Translations under genes and position numbers: made by a program
Notes under the pieces: generated by a model
Told to the model about the DNA's origin: nothing
Databases searched by the model: none
The model's input: only the letters and a program-made list of their open reading frames with translations
Source: an uncultured Pseudomonas sp.
GTDB taxonomy: Bacteria; Pseudomonadota; Gammaproteobacteria; Pseudomonadales; Pseudomonadaceae
Direction: 5' to 3'
DNA length: 6,563 nucleotides
Assembly: GCA_946886875.1 (NCBI GenBank)
Contig: CAMPJN010000219.1
Coordinates: 1-6,563 of the forward strand
Part shown: positions 1-6,499 of the stretch, in pieces
Position numbering within the stretch: the stretch's first letter is position 1
Layout: the number at the start of each line of letters is the position of its first letter

Positions 1-1128
1 GATCGGGTGCTCGGCGGCGGCCTGGTGGACGGCTCGGTGGTGCTGATCGGCGGCGATCCCGGCATCGGTAAATCGACGATTCTGCTGCAGACCCTGTGCA
101 ATATCGCCACGCGCTTTCCCGCACTCTATGTCACCGGCGAAGAATCCCAGCAGCAAGTCGCCATGCGCGCCCGGCGTCTGGGTTTGCCGGAAGACAAGCT
201 CAAGGTGATGACCGAAACCTGCATCGAAAGCATCATCGCCACCGCGCGTCTGGAAAAACCCAAGGTGATGGTAATCGACTCGATCCAGACCATCTTCACC
301 GAACAACTGTCCTCGGCGCCCGGCGGCGTATCCCAGGTGCGCGAAAGCGCGGCGCTGCTGGTGCGCTTCGCCAAGCAGAGCGGCACGGCGATCTTCCTTG
401 TCGGCCATGTGACCAAGGACGGCGCTCTGGCCGGGCCGCGGGTGCTCGAGCATATGGTCGATACCGTGCTGTATTTCGAGGGCGAGGCCGATGGCCGTCT
501 GCGCCTGCTGCGCGCGGTGAAAAACCGCTTCGGCGCGATCAACGAACTGGGTGTGTTCGGCATGACCGACAAGGGCCTCAAGGAAGTCACCAACCCCTCG
601 GCGATCTTCCTCACCCGTGCCCAGGAGGAGGTGCCGGGCAGCGTGGTGATGGCCACCTGGGAAGGCACCCGGCCGATGCTGGTGGAAGTGCAGGCGCTGG
701 TCGACACCAGCCATATGGCCAACCCGCGGCGCGTCACCCTGGGCCTGGATCAGAACCGCTTGGCCATGCTCCTGGCCGTGCTGCACCGGCATGGCGGCAT
801 CCCGACCTACGATCAGGATGTGTTTCTCAACGTGGTCGGCGGGGTCAAAGTGTTGGAAACCGCTTCCGACCTGGCGCTGATGGCCGCGGTGATCTCCAGC
901 CTGCGTAACAAACCGCTGCCGCACGATCTGCTGGTATTTGGCGAAGTCGGTTTGTCCGGCGAAATCCGCCCGGTGCCGAGCGGTCAGGAACGCCTGAAAG
1001 AAGCGGCCAAGCACGGCTTCAAGCGCGCCATAGTGCCCAAAGGCAATGCGCCGAAAGAGCCGCCGGCAGGTTTGCAGGTGATCGCGGTGACACGCCTGGA
1101 ACAGGCGCTGGACGCGTTGTTCGAGTAA
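1..1128 (+). CDS. radA: DNA repair/recombination ATPase RadA, 5' end cut by the window
   Basis: RadA is a RecA-like, DnaB-type ATPase that helps process recombination intermediates and branch-migrate strand-exchange products. The frame is open from base 1 and ends in TAA at 1126-1128, giving about 375 residues. Full-length family members are about 455, so roughly 80 N-terminal residues, including the Cys4 zinc finger, lie outside the window. Visible motifs are Walker A GDPGIGKST (about 52-78), a Walker B strand ending VMVIDSIQT, the RadA signature KNRFG (520-534), and a C-terminal Lon-protease-like domain with GEVGLSGEIRPV. The GTG at position 7 is an internal valine, not the start. The gene converges on mapZ, with 81 bp between the stops. 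Codon use and motifs look intact and functional. Family assignment is very secure. Confidence 0.97.
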   Translation, partial: DRVLGGGLVDGSVVLIGGDPGIGKSTILLQTLCNIATRFPALYVTGEESQQQVAMRARRLGLPEDKLKVMTETCIESIIATARLEKPKVMVIDSIQTIFTEQLSSAPGGVSQVRESAALLVRFAKQSGTAIFLVGHVTKDGALAGPRVLEHMVDTVLYFEGEADGRLRLLRAVKNRFGAINELGVFGMTDKGLKEVTNPSAIFLTRAQEEVPGSVVMATWEGTRPMLVEVQALVDTSHMANPRRVTLGLDQNRLAMLLAVLHRHGGIPTYDQDVFLNVVGGVKVLETASDLALMAAVISSLRNKPLPHDLLVFGEVGLSGEIRPVPSGQERLKEAAKHGFKRAIVPKGNAPKEPPAGLQVIAVTRLEQALDALFE

Positions 1129-1133
1129 CGGTA

Positions 1134-1194
1134 GCCCGGATGCCTCTAGAGGGTGGAGATGGCTAAGCCTTGTCCACCGCACCGGGCGGACAAG
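1134..1194. repeat. Nested inverted repeats between convergent radA and mapZ; possible bidirectional terminator or REP-like element
   Basis: Three pairings can be read directly. GCCCGG (1134-1139) pairs with CCGGGC (1182-1187). Inside it, GGTGGA (1152-1157) pairs with TCCACC (1173-1178). A competing hairpin pairs CTTGTCC (1169-1175) with GGACAAG (1188-1194), with an inner CCG/CGG stem. No T-run follows on either strand, so a classic Rho-independent terminator is not shown. The position between two stop codons still favours a role in ending transcription or protecting 3' ends. The opening GTAGCCCGGATG resembles intergenic repeats I recall from pseudomonads, but that needs a genome search. Confidence 0.5.
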
Positions 1195-1209
1195 ACCTCC
1201 ACTTGACGC

Positions 1210-1581
1210 TTAGTCTTCGTCGCCGAGGGCGGCGAGTTCGCGTTCGAGCAAGCTTTCATCGCCGAGGTTGAGTTCCACCAGGCGGCGCAGGTGGCTGATC
1301 GAGTCGAGGTCGATATGTCGGCAGACGAAGCCGAGCAGGTCGTTCATGGTGCGAGTCAGCACTACTTCCATCTTTACGCAGGCATCCTCGGCGAGGTGGA
1401 TATTGACCTCGAACGGGTGGTCTGGATCGCCGTTCCATTGCGGCGGCCGTTTGACCAGCAAGCCTTTGAGCGAGACGTCATGCAGCTCGACGCTCCAGTG
1501 TCGTGCACCCTGCACGATCTCGGTGGGCGCGTCGAAGGTAATCCGCTGAAAGCGTCTACGTTCGTTTCCTGTTTCACTCAT
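1210..1581 (-). CDS. mapZ: PilZ-domain c-di-GMP receptor, MapZ-like
   Basis: This is a 123-residue single PilZ domain. The c-di-GMP binding signature is complete: an arginine-rich N-terminus (R8 R9 R10, then R13, the RxxxR motif) and D35-x-S37-x-x-G40. The C-terminal block [21 protein letters not shown] is highly similar to the sequence I remember for P. aeruginosa PA4608 (MapZ), as are the length and the radA neighbour. MapZ binds the chemotaxis methyltransferase CheR1 when loaded with c-di-GMP and lowers receptor methylation, altering flagellar motor switching. The ATG at 1579-1581 is supported by CAGGAG (complement of 1590-1595) eight bases upstream. The gene is probably monocistronic: the upstream neighbour ends 223 bp away and a -10-like box lies in that gap. 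CheR binding is known for the family and inferred here. Confidence 0.92.
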   Translation of the reverse strand: MSETGNERRRFQRITFDAPTEIVQGARHWSVELHDVSLKGLLVKRPPQWNGDPDHPFEVNIHLAEDACVKMEVVLTRTMNDLLGFVCRHIDLDSISHLRRLVELNLGDESLLERELAALGDED

Positions 1582-1608
1582 GCCACAAACTCCTGGGCGG
1601 TTTTATCC

Positions 1609-1614
1609 ACTATA
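1609..1614 (-). promoter_or_regulatory. Candidate -10 box of the mapZ promoter
   Basis: On the minus strand TATAGT (complement of 1609-1614) matches five of six bases of the sigma-70 -10 consensus. It would place transcription start roughly 20 bases before the mapZ ATG, just leaving room for the CAGGAG ribosome binding site. No good -35 box is seen 16-18 bases further up, so the promoter would be weak or activator dependent. This is a motif reading only. Confidence 0.35.
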
Positions 1615-1645
1615 GCCAAGGCTCATGGCGCTGGCTTGTGTTTAG

Positions 1646-1733
1646 CAGGTTGTTGAAAAACCAGCGTTGCCCCGCTGCTTGAAAAGAACGGGGCATCAAA
1701 AACGGGCTCGGCTGCCTGGCCCAGGTTGTTCAA
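1646..1733. repeat. Imperfect 12-bp direct repeat flanking a hairpin; possible decayed MITE or REP-like element
   Basis: CAGGTTGTTGAA (1646-1657) and CAGGTTGTTCAA (1722-1733) differ at one base and sit 76 bp apart in the gap between mapZ and the response regulator gene. The space between them contains the 7-bp inverted repeat TGCCCCG (1668-1674) and CGGGGCA (1689-1695). Strings like GTTGTTGAAAAAC are, as I recall, widespread in pseudomonad intergenic DNA, so this may be the remains of a small mobile or REP-type element. No transposase or clear target-site duplication is visible. Confidence 0.4.
1668..1722 (-). terminator. Two weak candidate terminators for the chemoreceptor-kinase-regulator operon
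   Basis: Reading the minus strand after the response regulator stop, the first candidate is GGGC (complement of 1719-1722), an 11-base loop, then GCCC (1704-1707), followed by G and five Ts (complement of 1698-1702). The second has a stronger 7-bp stem (1689-1695 with 1668-1674) and a T-run only after a gap of about seven bases. Each has a flaw: a 4-bp stem in the first, a displaced T-run in the second. Their tandem position about 80-140 bases after the stop codon supports a termination zone. Confidence 0.35.
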
Positions 1734-1804
1734 CGGAATATCAGGGGCTATAGGTTATCGACTCGGACGCCGCGCGCGAGTTGCATGCAAGGTTTGGCGG
1801 GTGC

Positions 1805-2443
1805 TTACTCGTCGGGGGTCCAGCCGTGGGCCATGGCCTGCTTCACCAGATCCGCCGGTTTATCGATATTGAGCTTGCGTCTGATGCTCAGGCGATGGGT
1901 CTCGACGGTGCGCACGCTGATCTCCAGCGAGCGAGCCATGGCCTTGTTGTTCAGGCCTTGGGCGAGCATCAGCAGCACCTCGCGTTCGCGCGGGGTGAGT
2001 TCGTCTTCGTTGGCTTCGCGCTTGACCAGCTTGCGCGCGATATCGCCGCTGTAAAAGCTGCCGCCAGCGGCGATCGCTTCGATGGCGGTGACGATTTCAC
2101 GGGACGAGGCTTCCTTGAGCACATAGCCGCAGGCGCCGACCTCCAGCGAGGTGCTCACGTACTCCTGATTGTCGTACATGCTCAGAATCAGCACTTTCAA
2201 CGCCGGATAGCGTTCGCGCAGCTGTTTGGTCAGTTCCAGGCCGTTGATGTCCTTCAGGCCGATGTCCATCAGCACGATATCGGGACGTTCGCGCTCCACC
2301 AGTTCGAACGCTTGCGCGCCGCTGCTGGCCTCGCCGACCACCTCGAAATGCGGCAGCTCCGCGAGCAATGCGCGAATACCTTCGCGCACCAGGGCATGAT
2401 CATCTACCAGGGCGATTCTTATGGTGTTGGCAGCAGCAGTCAT
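1805..2443 (-). CDS. NarL/FixJ-type response regulator with LuxR DNA-binding domain
   Basis: This 212-residue transcription factor has an N-terminal receiver and a C-terminal helix-turn-helix. The receiver (about 8-125) shows the acidic pair D14 D15, phospho-acceptor D60 in the string IVLMDIGL, switch residue S88 and conserved K110. The GerE/LuxR domain (about 149-206) begins LTPREREVL and contains the recognition-helix region SVRTVETHRLSIRRKL. All catalytic residues are present, so phosphorylation-dependent DNA binding is expected. The start is ATG at 2441-2443, 15 bases after the kinase stop, with a modest AAGAG ribosome binding site, so it is probably translated from the same message as the kinase. 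It is the natural partner of that kinase. The target genes are unknown; the divergent cstA-like gene or the operon itself are guesses. I do not recognise a specific named ortholog. Confidence 0.95.
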   Translation of the reverse strand: MTAAANTIRIALVDDHALVREGIRALLAELPHFEVVGEASSGAQAFELVERERPDIVLMDIGLKDINGLELTKQLRERYPALKVLILSMYDNQEYVSTSLEVGACGYVLKEASSREIVTAIEAIAAGGSFYSGDIARKLVKREANEDELTPREREVLLMLAQGLNNKAMARSLEISVRTVETHRLSIRRKLNIDKPADLVKQAMAHGWTPDE

Positions 2444-2458
2444 GGTGCGGGACTCTTA

Positions 2459-3835
2459 TTATGTGGGTTGCTCCGGTCGAGAGGGCGACGCTGCCCGTGA
2501 GGGTAGCGTCACCATCAGCTCGGTCTGGCCGGGCTCCGAGGTCAGGACGAAGCGCCCGCCAAAGTGTTCGACTCGTTCGCGGATATTACGCAAACCGATG
2601 CCGTCATTGCGCTTATCCAGTTGCCTGGGGCTGAAACCGATACCGTCGTCACGCACCCTCAAACGCACTCGCTGCGCCATACCGTCGAGGCTGATCAGCA
2701 CCCGGGTCGCCTGGGCATGCCGTTCGATATTGGTCAGTGCCTCCTGCAATATGCGGAACAACGCCACGGCCAGGCCATCGTTGAGCAGCGTGTCGCCGAG
2801 GCCGTTGCGGTAGTCGATGGTCAAGCCGCTGCGTTGCTCGAACTCGGCCACCAGTTGGCCGATGGCGGAGGGCAGGCCCAGGGTATCGAGCAACGAGGGG
2901 TGCAGGTCGTGGGAAATACGCCGCACTTCGCCAATGGCGCCGGCCAGGCGATCGATGCCTTTCTGCAAGGTTCCCAGGCCGTTGTCGCTACCCGCGGCGA
3001 GTTGGTGGCTGGCCAGTTCGAACTGGAACTTGATCGATACCAGCAACTGGCTGATGCCGTCGTGCAGCTCGCGCGAAACCCGCGAGCGCTCTTCTTCCTG
3101 CAGGCTGACGATGCGTTGGGTCAACAGCTGCAGCTTGCGATCGGCCAGACGATGCTCGCTGAGGTTGAGTGCCAGACCGCCGGCGAATACCAGCAGCACC
3201 GCGACCAGGGCCAGGCCGGCAATGGCCAGCATGGTGGCGTGGATGCCGCTGGTGACTTCGTCGTGGACCTGGGCAATCGCCTGATCGACGTCTTCCAGGT
3301 AGATCCCGGTGCCGAGCATCCAACCCCAGCGTTCGAGCATGACCACGTAGGCCAGCTTATCGGTCACCTCGCCGGTCGAGGGTTTCTGCCAGGCGTAATG
3401 CTGGAAACCGTCACCACTCTGCGCGCTTTTCATCAATGCTTGAATCACCAGCAAGCCGCGCGGGTCGGTCATATTCCATAAGTCCTTGCCGACCAGCTCG
3501 CCCTGGCGCGGGTGCATCAGGTTGCGTCCGTTGCTTTCGTAAACGAAGAAGTAACCGTCGCTGCCGAAGCTGATTCTGGCCAGCACGCCGAGCACCTGCT
3601 GTTTGATCTCGGCATCGTCGCGGCCGCTTTCGTACAACGGCGAAATGATGCTCAGGGCCATCTCGACGTAGTGCTTGAGTTCGGCGCGCTTGCTCGCCAG
3701 GATGCTGTTTTCGATCAGGCGCGCCTGCTGCTCGCCCAGGCGCTGATTCTGAAAAAACACCAGCACGCACACCACCGCCACCGCCAGCAGCAACGGCAGC
3801 ACGCTGAGCGCGACTATCTTGTGTTTGAGCTGCAT
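2459..3835 (-). CDS. Membrane sensor histidine kinase with periplasmic sCache_2 domain (NarX/DegS-like catalytic core)
   Basis: This 458-residue kinase has membrane segment 1 at about 8-28, a periplasmic single Cache domain of type 2 at about 40-190, membrane segment 2 at about 201-225, a HisKA_3 dimerisation domain and a HATPase. The Cache part has the typical order DGYFFVYE, LMHPRQGELVGKDL, NMTDPRG, WGWMLGTGIYLEDV. The phosphorylated histidine is H258 in SRELHDG. The ATPase has N369 in the N box (EALTNIERHA), D396-D397-G-I-G and a second glycine box DGIGLRNIRER. No HAMP domain separates membrane segment 2 from the H258 helix. It probably phosphorylates the downstream regulator in response to a small extracellular ligand; family members often bind short carboxylates, but the ligand is not readable here. 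The ATG at 3833-3835 lacks a strong ribosome binding site, and 41 bases separate it from the chemoreceptor stop. Confidence 0.93.
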   Translation of the reverse strand: MQLKHKIVALSVLPLLLAVAVVCVLVFFQNQRLGEQQARLIENSILASKRAELKHYVEMALSIISPLYESGRDDAEIKQQVLGVLARISFGSDGYFFVYESNGRNLMHPRQGELVGKDLWNMTDPRGLLVIQALMKSAQSGDGFQHYAWQKPSTGEVTDKLAYVVMLERWGWMLGTGIYLEDVDQAIAQVHDEVTSGIHATMLAIAGLALVAVLLVFAGGLALNLSEHRLADRKLQLLTQRIVSLQEEERSRVSRELHDGISQLLVSIKFQFELASHQLAAGSDNGLGTLQKGIDRLAGAIGEVRRISHDLHPSLLDTLGLPSAIGQLVAEFEQRSGLTIDYRNGLGDTLLNDGLAVALFRILQEALTNIERHAQATRVLISLDGMAQRVRLRVRDDGIGFSPRQLDKRNDGIGLRNIRERVEHFGGRFVLTSEPGQTELMVTLPSRAASPSRPEQPT

Positions 3836-3876
3836 GGGCGCGCGGTCCGTTGAGGGGCGATAAAAAGCACAGCGAT

Positions 3877-5556
3877 CTAAATACGGAATTGACGTACCAG
3901 GGCGCCCAGGTTGTCGCTGAGTTCGGCCAGGCTGAGCGCGGTTTGCGCGCCTTGCTGGGTCTCGTCGGCGACGCTGTCCACCGCTGCGGCGATGTGCTGG
4001 ATGCTGCGATTGATCTCTTCCGATACCGCGGTTTGCTGTTCGGCGGCGCTGGCAATCTGCGCGTTCATGTCGCTGATTGTAGCAATCAGCTCGCCGATGG
4101 CCGTGAGCGAGGTGCTGGCCTGGGTCGCCTGTCCGGTGGTGGCGTGGCCGGCGTCGCTGGAGCGGCGCATGGCGTTCACCGTCTCTTCGGTGCCGCTCTG
4201 CAGGCGGTCGATCATGCCCTGAATCTCCAGGGTGCTTTGCTGTGTACGGCTGGCCAGGGCGCGCACTTCGTCGGCAACCACGGCGAAACCACGCCCGGCT
4301 TCGCCGGCACGCGCCGCCTCGATGGCTGCGTTGAGCGCGAGCAAATTGGTTTGCTCGGCGATCGAGCGGATCACCCCGAGCACGCCGACGATCGAATGCA
4401 CATCCTGCTGCAAACCATCGAGGGAGACGCCGCTGCTGCGAATGTCGTCGACCAGGGCGTCGATGCGTTCGACGGTGAGGTCGACCATGCGCTTGGCCGC
4501 TTGGCCTTCCTGGTCGGTTTGCTGCGCCGCGTGCGCCGCGCCTTGGGCGCTGTTGGCGACCTCGTGGGAGGCGGCGGACATCTGGTTGATCGCCGTGGCC
4601 AGCTGGTCGGTCTCCTGCCGTTGGGTGGCCATGGCCTTGTCGGAGCGTTGGGCCTGCTCGGCCATCTCGCGGACCAGTTCGGTCAGTTGGCCGGTCATGC
4701 CGGCGATCTGCTGCACCAGGGCATGGATCTTGTCGACGAAACGGTTGAATGAGGTCGCCAGCTGCCCCAGTTCGTCGTCGCTGTTCACCGTCAGACGATG
4801 GGTCAGGTCGCCACTCCCGGCGGCAATGTCGTCGAGGTTGGCTTTGATCCTCTGCAGCGGCCGCACCAGGGAATTGGCCAGCCAGACCGCCGCCACGGCG
4901 ATAACGGTCAGCAGCACCAGAGTCACGCCGAGCAACAGGCTGATCAGGGTGGTGATGCGTTTATCCAGTTCGGCGGCCACCTTAGCCACTTGGGCTTCGA
5001 TATCGTCCAGATTGACCGCGGTGCCGTACATCAAATCCCACTTATCCAGGTAAATGGCATAGCCGACCTTGGGCACGCTCTCGTCGCGCCCGGGTACCGG
5101 AAAGCTGTAGTTCAGGTAATGGGTTTTATCCTTGGCCACCCGCACCAGCTCATTGATCACATAAACACCGTTGGCATCGACGAAGTCGCGAAAGCTTTCG
5201 CCGATCTTGACGTTCTTGTCCGCCCAGAACACCCGCACGCTCTGCGAGTCGTAGCCGAAGAAGTAACCGTCTTTGCCATAGCTCAGCTGTTTGAGCCGTT
5301 CGATGGCTTCGGCGCGTGCGGTCATATCGCCTTTGGCCGAGGCGGCATACAGCGGTGCGATACTGCTTTGCGCAAGCTGCACGTATTGTTCGAGCACCAT
5401 GCGCCGATCGGCAACCATGCGCTCGCGGGTTTCCTTCACTTGCTCGTCGGCGAGGCGATGCAGGATCACCACCGACAGCCCGCTTAAAATGATCGCCAGC
5501 AACAGTGCCGGAAGAATGCTCAGTAACAGAACTTTTCCGCGGATTTTCGGGCGCAT
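3877..5556 (-). CDS. Methyl-accepting chemotaxis protein with sCache_2 sensor
   Basis: This 559-residue transmembrane chemoreceptor signals through CheA/CheW to the flagellar motor. It has membrane segment 1 (about 9-31), a periplasmic Cache domain (about 40-195, including [11 protein letters not shown] and [16 protein letters not shown]), membrane segment 2 (about 202-227), a HAMP domain (about 228-280), then a long cytoplasmic coiled coil. The strictly conserved hairpin tip is present at about 399-442 ([20 protein letters not shown], then [15 protein letters not shown]). The protein ends in QFRI with no CheR/CheB-tethering pentapeptide. The start chosen is ATG at 5554-5556, with AAGGAG (complement of 5566-5571) nine bases upstream and a normal short N-terminus before the membrane segment. 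An in-frame ATG 30 codons earlier (5646) lacks these. The Cache domain is related to that of the adjacent kinase but lacks its MHP-containing stretch. It is the first gene of the probable three-gene operon. Confidence 0.95.
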   Translation of the reverse strand: MRPKIRGKVLLLSILPALLLAIILSGLSVVILHRLADEQVKETRERMVADRRMVLEQYVQLAQSSIAPLYAASAKGDMTARAEAIERLKQLSYGKDGYFFGYDSQSVRVFWADKNVKIGESFRDFVDANGVYVINELVRVAKDKTHYLNYSFPVPGRDESVPKVGYAIYLDKWDLMYGTAVNLDDIEAQVAKVAAELDKRITTLISLLLGVTLVLLTVIAVAAVWLANSLVRPLQRIKANLDDIAAGSGDLTHRLTVNSDDELGQLATSFNRFVDKIHALVQQIAGMTGQLTELVREMAEQAQRSDKAMATQRQETDQLATAINQMSAASHEVANSAQGAAHAAQQTDQEGQAAKRMVDLTVERIDALVDDIRSSGVSLDGLQQDVHSIVGVLGVIRSIAEQTNLLALNAAIEAARAGEAGRGFAVVADEVRALASRTQQSTLEIQGMIDRLQSGTEETVNAMRRSSDAGHATTGQATQASTSLTAIGELIATISDMNAQIASAAEQQTAVSEEINRSIQHIAAAVDSVADETQQGAQTALSLAELSDNLGALVRQFRI

Positions 5557-5565
5557 GGTCTGCAG

Positions 5566-5577
5566 CTCCTTATTGTT
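5566..5577 (-). promoter_or_regulatory. Ribosome binding site of the chemoreceptor overlapped by an Hfq/Crc-like A-rich motif
   Basis: The minus-strand leader reads AACAATAAGGAG. AAGGAG (5566-5571) is a strong Shine-Dalgarno sequence, nine bases before the ATG, and decides the start. The overlapping AACAATAA (5570-5577) fits the AAnAAnAA motif bound by Hfq with Crc in pseudomonads to block translation of catabolic mRNAs. The ribosome binding site is clear; the repression role is inferred from the motif and its position. Confidence 0.6.
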
Positions 5578-5687
5578 GTAGTCGGCAGATTTTAAACATC
5601 GGTTTTTACAGCGATTTTTAATCGGGCTGAGTAAGTTCGGAGCCATGCCGGGCGGCTCGGTTAGCGCCGCTGTATTGAGTTTAGCCG

Positions 5688-5963
5688 CTACTGTGCGCTC
5701 AGCCAGGACGTGGCCGCTAAGCGCAGGGGCGGGTGGGTGAGCGGGGCGGGCGATGATGGATGCAGGTGCGAGCGCCAGTGGCGGGGCAAGCGTCGCTCAC
5801 AGACTATTGGTGGCGCAGCGGCTAGGCTTTCGCGGTTCTGTTTGAGGTGTTTGTCGGCGCTGCGCTGAATGATCACGGTCGGTAGTTTGCATAGAACAAC
5901 CGCTAACAACAGTGTCGGTAGGATATGCAGTGGCGGAGCATTCTCGCGGATATTCGGGTGCAT
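5688..5963 (-). pseudogene. Truncated chemoreceptor remnant: decayed duplicate of the 5' end of the adjacent MCP gene
   Basis: The 91-codon frame begins MHPNIREN and then ILPTLLLAVVL. Aligned without gaps to the first 50 residues of the adjacent chemoreceptor ([19 protein letters not shown]), about 23 positions are identical, including ILP-LLLA, R-AD, K and RE. After about residue 50 the similarity is lost, and the rest (rich in P, H, R) looks like out-of-frame or unrelated sequence ending at a stop near 5688. The Cache, HAMP and signalling domains are all absent. The start is well preserved: ATG at 5961-5963, AAGGAGG (complement of 5971-5977) seven bases upstream, and the same AACAATAAGGAG leader as the intact gene. 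It could still yield a small one-helix membrane peptide. The parsimonious reading is an old tandem duplicate, or an N-terminal fragment of a paralogous Cache receptor, that lost most of its length. Confidence 0.7.
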
Positions 5964-5970
5964 GCTTGCA

Positions 5971-5983
5971 CCTCCTTATTGTT
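5971..5983 (-). promoter_or_regulatory. Intact ribosome binding site and A-rich motif in front of the receptor remnant
   Basis: The minus strand reads AACAATAAGGAGG (complement of 5971-5983), nearly identical to the leader of the complete chemoreceptor gene. Conservation in front of a broken gene shows that the duplication included the leader. It may also mean that the small remaining frame is still translated. Confidence 0.5.
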
Positions 5984-6370
5984 TTCTGCGAAAGCCGTTT
6001 TTAACTTGCTATGGAGTGCCTGTGCAGCCTTTGGATGCGACGCTGTTTGTACGGGCAGCCACAAGCGTGCGCACTTATCCAGAAGAAGGGTGGGCCGAGT
6101 CTGCAGTGTTTATTAATTCAGGTAAAGACGGAGTTATATGGTTTTCGCGGATTTATTGGTGGGCTACGTAGTAATACGGATGATGTAAGTAAGTAGTTGT
6201 ACTGATGATTAATATTTATTGTCGCTGGCTATAAGTTAATTGCTCGGCGAAGAGTAATCGCAATCGGCCGCAGACGCTATCGATGGACCTCTCGTACCTC
6301 TCTTGCTGTGCTGCAGGCATCCGGCCTCGGTAGTCTTGCGTACACGCCCATATGCCAATTACTCAGGGGT

Positions 6371-6386
6371 CGCGTAGTTCTACGCG
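6371..6386. repeat. Perfect 16-base palindrome, possible operator
   Basis: CGCGTAG (6371-6377), two Ts, then CTACGCG (6380-6386) form a perfect 7-bp inverted repeat with a 2-base centre. The tight spacing suits a dimeric DNA-binding protein better than an RNA hairpin. It lies about 130 bp upstream of the cstA-like start, a reasonable place for an activator or repressor. LuxR/NarL-type regulators often bind such dyads, but no link to the local regulator is shown. Confidence 0.4.
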
Positions 6387-6463
6387 GCGGCTGTTGGTAT
6401 TTTTGCGAATTTCGGACTCATGGTTATTTGGCGATAGTCGGTTAGCCCCGTAAACGGGTCGCA

Positions 6464-6475
6464 AACAATAACAAT
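6464..6475 (+). promoter_or_regulatory. Hfq/Crc-like A-rich motif in the cstA leader
   Basis: AACAATAACAAT gives four consecutive AAn units, a perfect extended match to the AAnAAnAA catabolite activity motif. It lies about 38 bases before the ATG, further upstream than most characterised sites, which tend to overlap the ribosome binding site or start codon. Carbon catabolite control of a carbon-starvation transporter would make biological sense. This is motif evidence only. Confidence 0.45.
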
Positions 6476-6478
6476 GAA

Positions 6479-6499
6479 TGTCGGGCGTAAATTCCGACA
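6479..6499 (+). promoter_or_regulatory. Leader hairpin directly before the cstA ribosome binding site
   Basis: TGTCGG (6479-6484) pairs with CCGACA (6494-6499) around a 9-base loop, one base before the Shine-Dalgarno sequence CAGGAG (6501-6506). Further GTCGG and CCGAC strings at 6437-6441, 6519-6523 and 6526-6530 allow alternative pairings that would enclose the ribosome binding site. A role in translation control is inferred. Confidence 0.4.

Noticed and set aside
2564..3481. 305-codon open frame on the plus strand opposite the kinase gene
   Set aside because: It runs antisense to a gene with a complete kinase motif set. It is rich in Q, A, G and H, as expected for the shadow of a GC-rich gene, and has no ribosome binding site or domain.
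3850..4752. 300-codon open frame on the plus strand opposite the chemoreceptor, plus a similar one at 4798-5487
   Set aside because: Both are antisense shadows of the strongly conserved signalling and sensor domains, with low-complexity composition and no recognisable family.
5578..5640. Possible flagellar sigma-28 promoter for the chemoreceptor (minus strand ACCGATGT or GCCGACTA as -10)
   Set aside because: Each box matches only five or six of eight consensus bases, and no acceptable -35 box is at the right distance.
5557..5646. 30-codon N-terminal extension of the chemoreceptor from an ATG at 5646
   Set aside because: The extension is polar and basic and precedes a normal membrane helix start. 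The internal ATG at 5556 has an excellent ribosome binding site, which the remnant copy also shares.
6011..6196. 61-codon plus-strand frame in the intergenic region (and overlapping frames at 5869-6171 and 5925-6116)
   Set aside because: No ribosome binding site and no recognisable motif. The 5869 and 5925 frames overlap the receptor remnant in antisense, which explains part of their open length.
6200..6460. Possible sigma-54 promoter for the cstA-like gene (GG...GC pairs near 6225 and 6431)
   Set aside because: The GG and GC elements are 12-13 bases apart instead of the required 10, and the rest of the consensus is missing.
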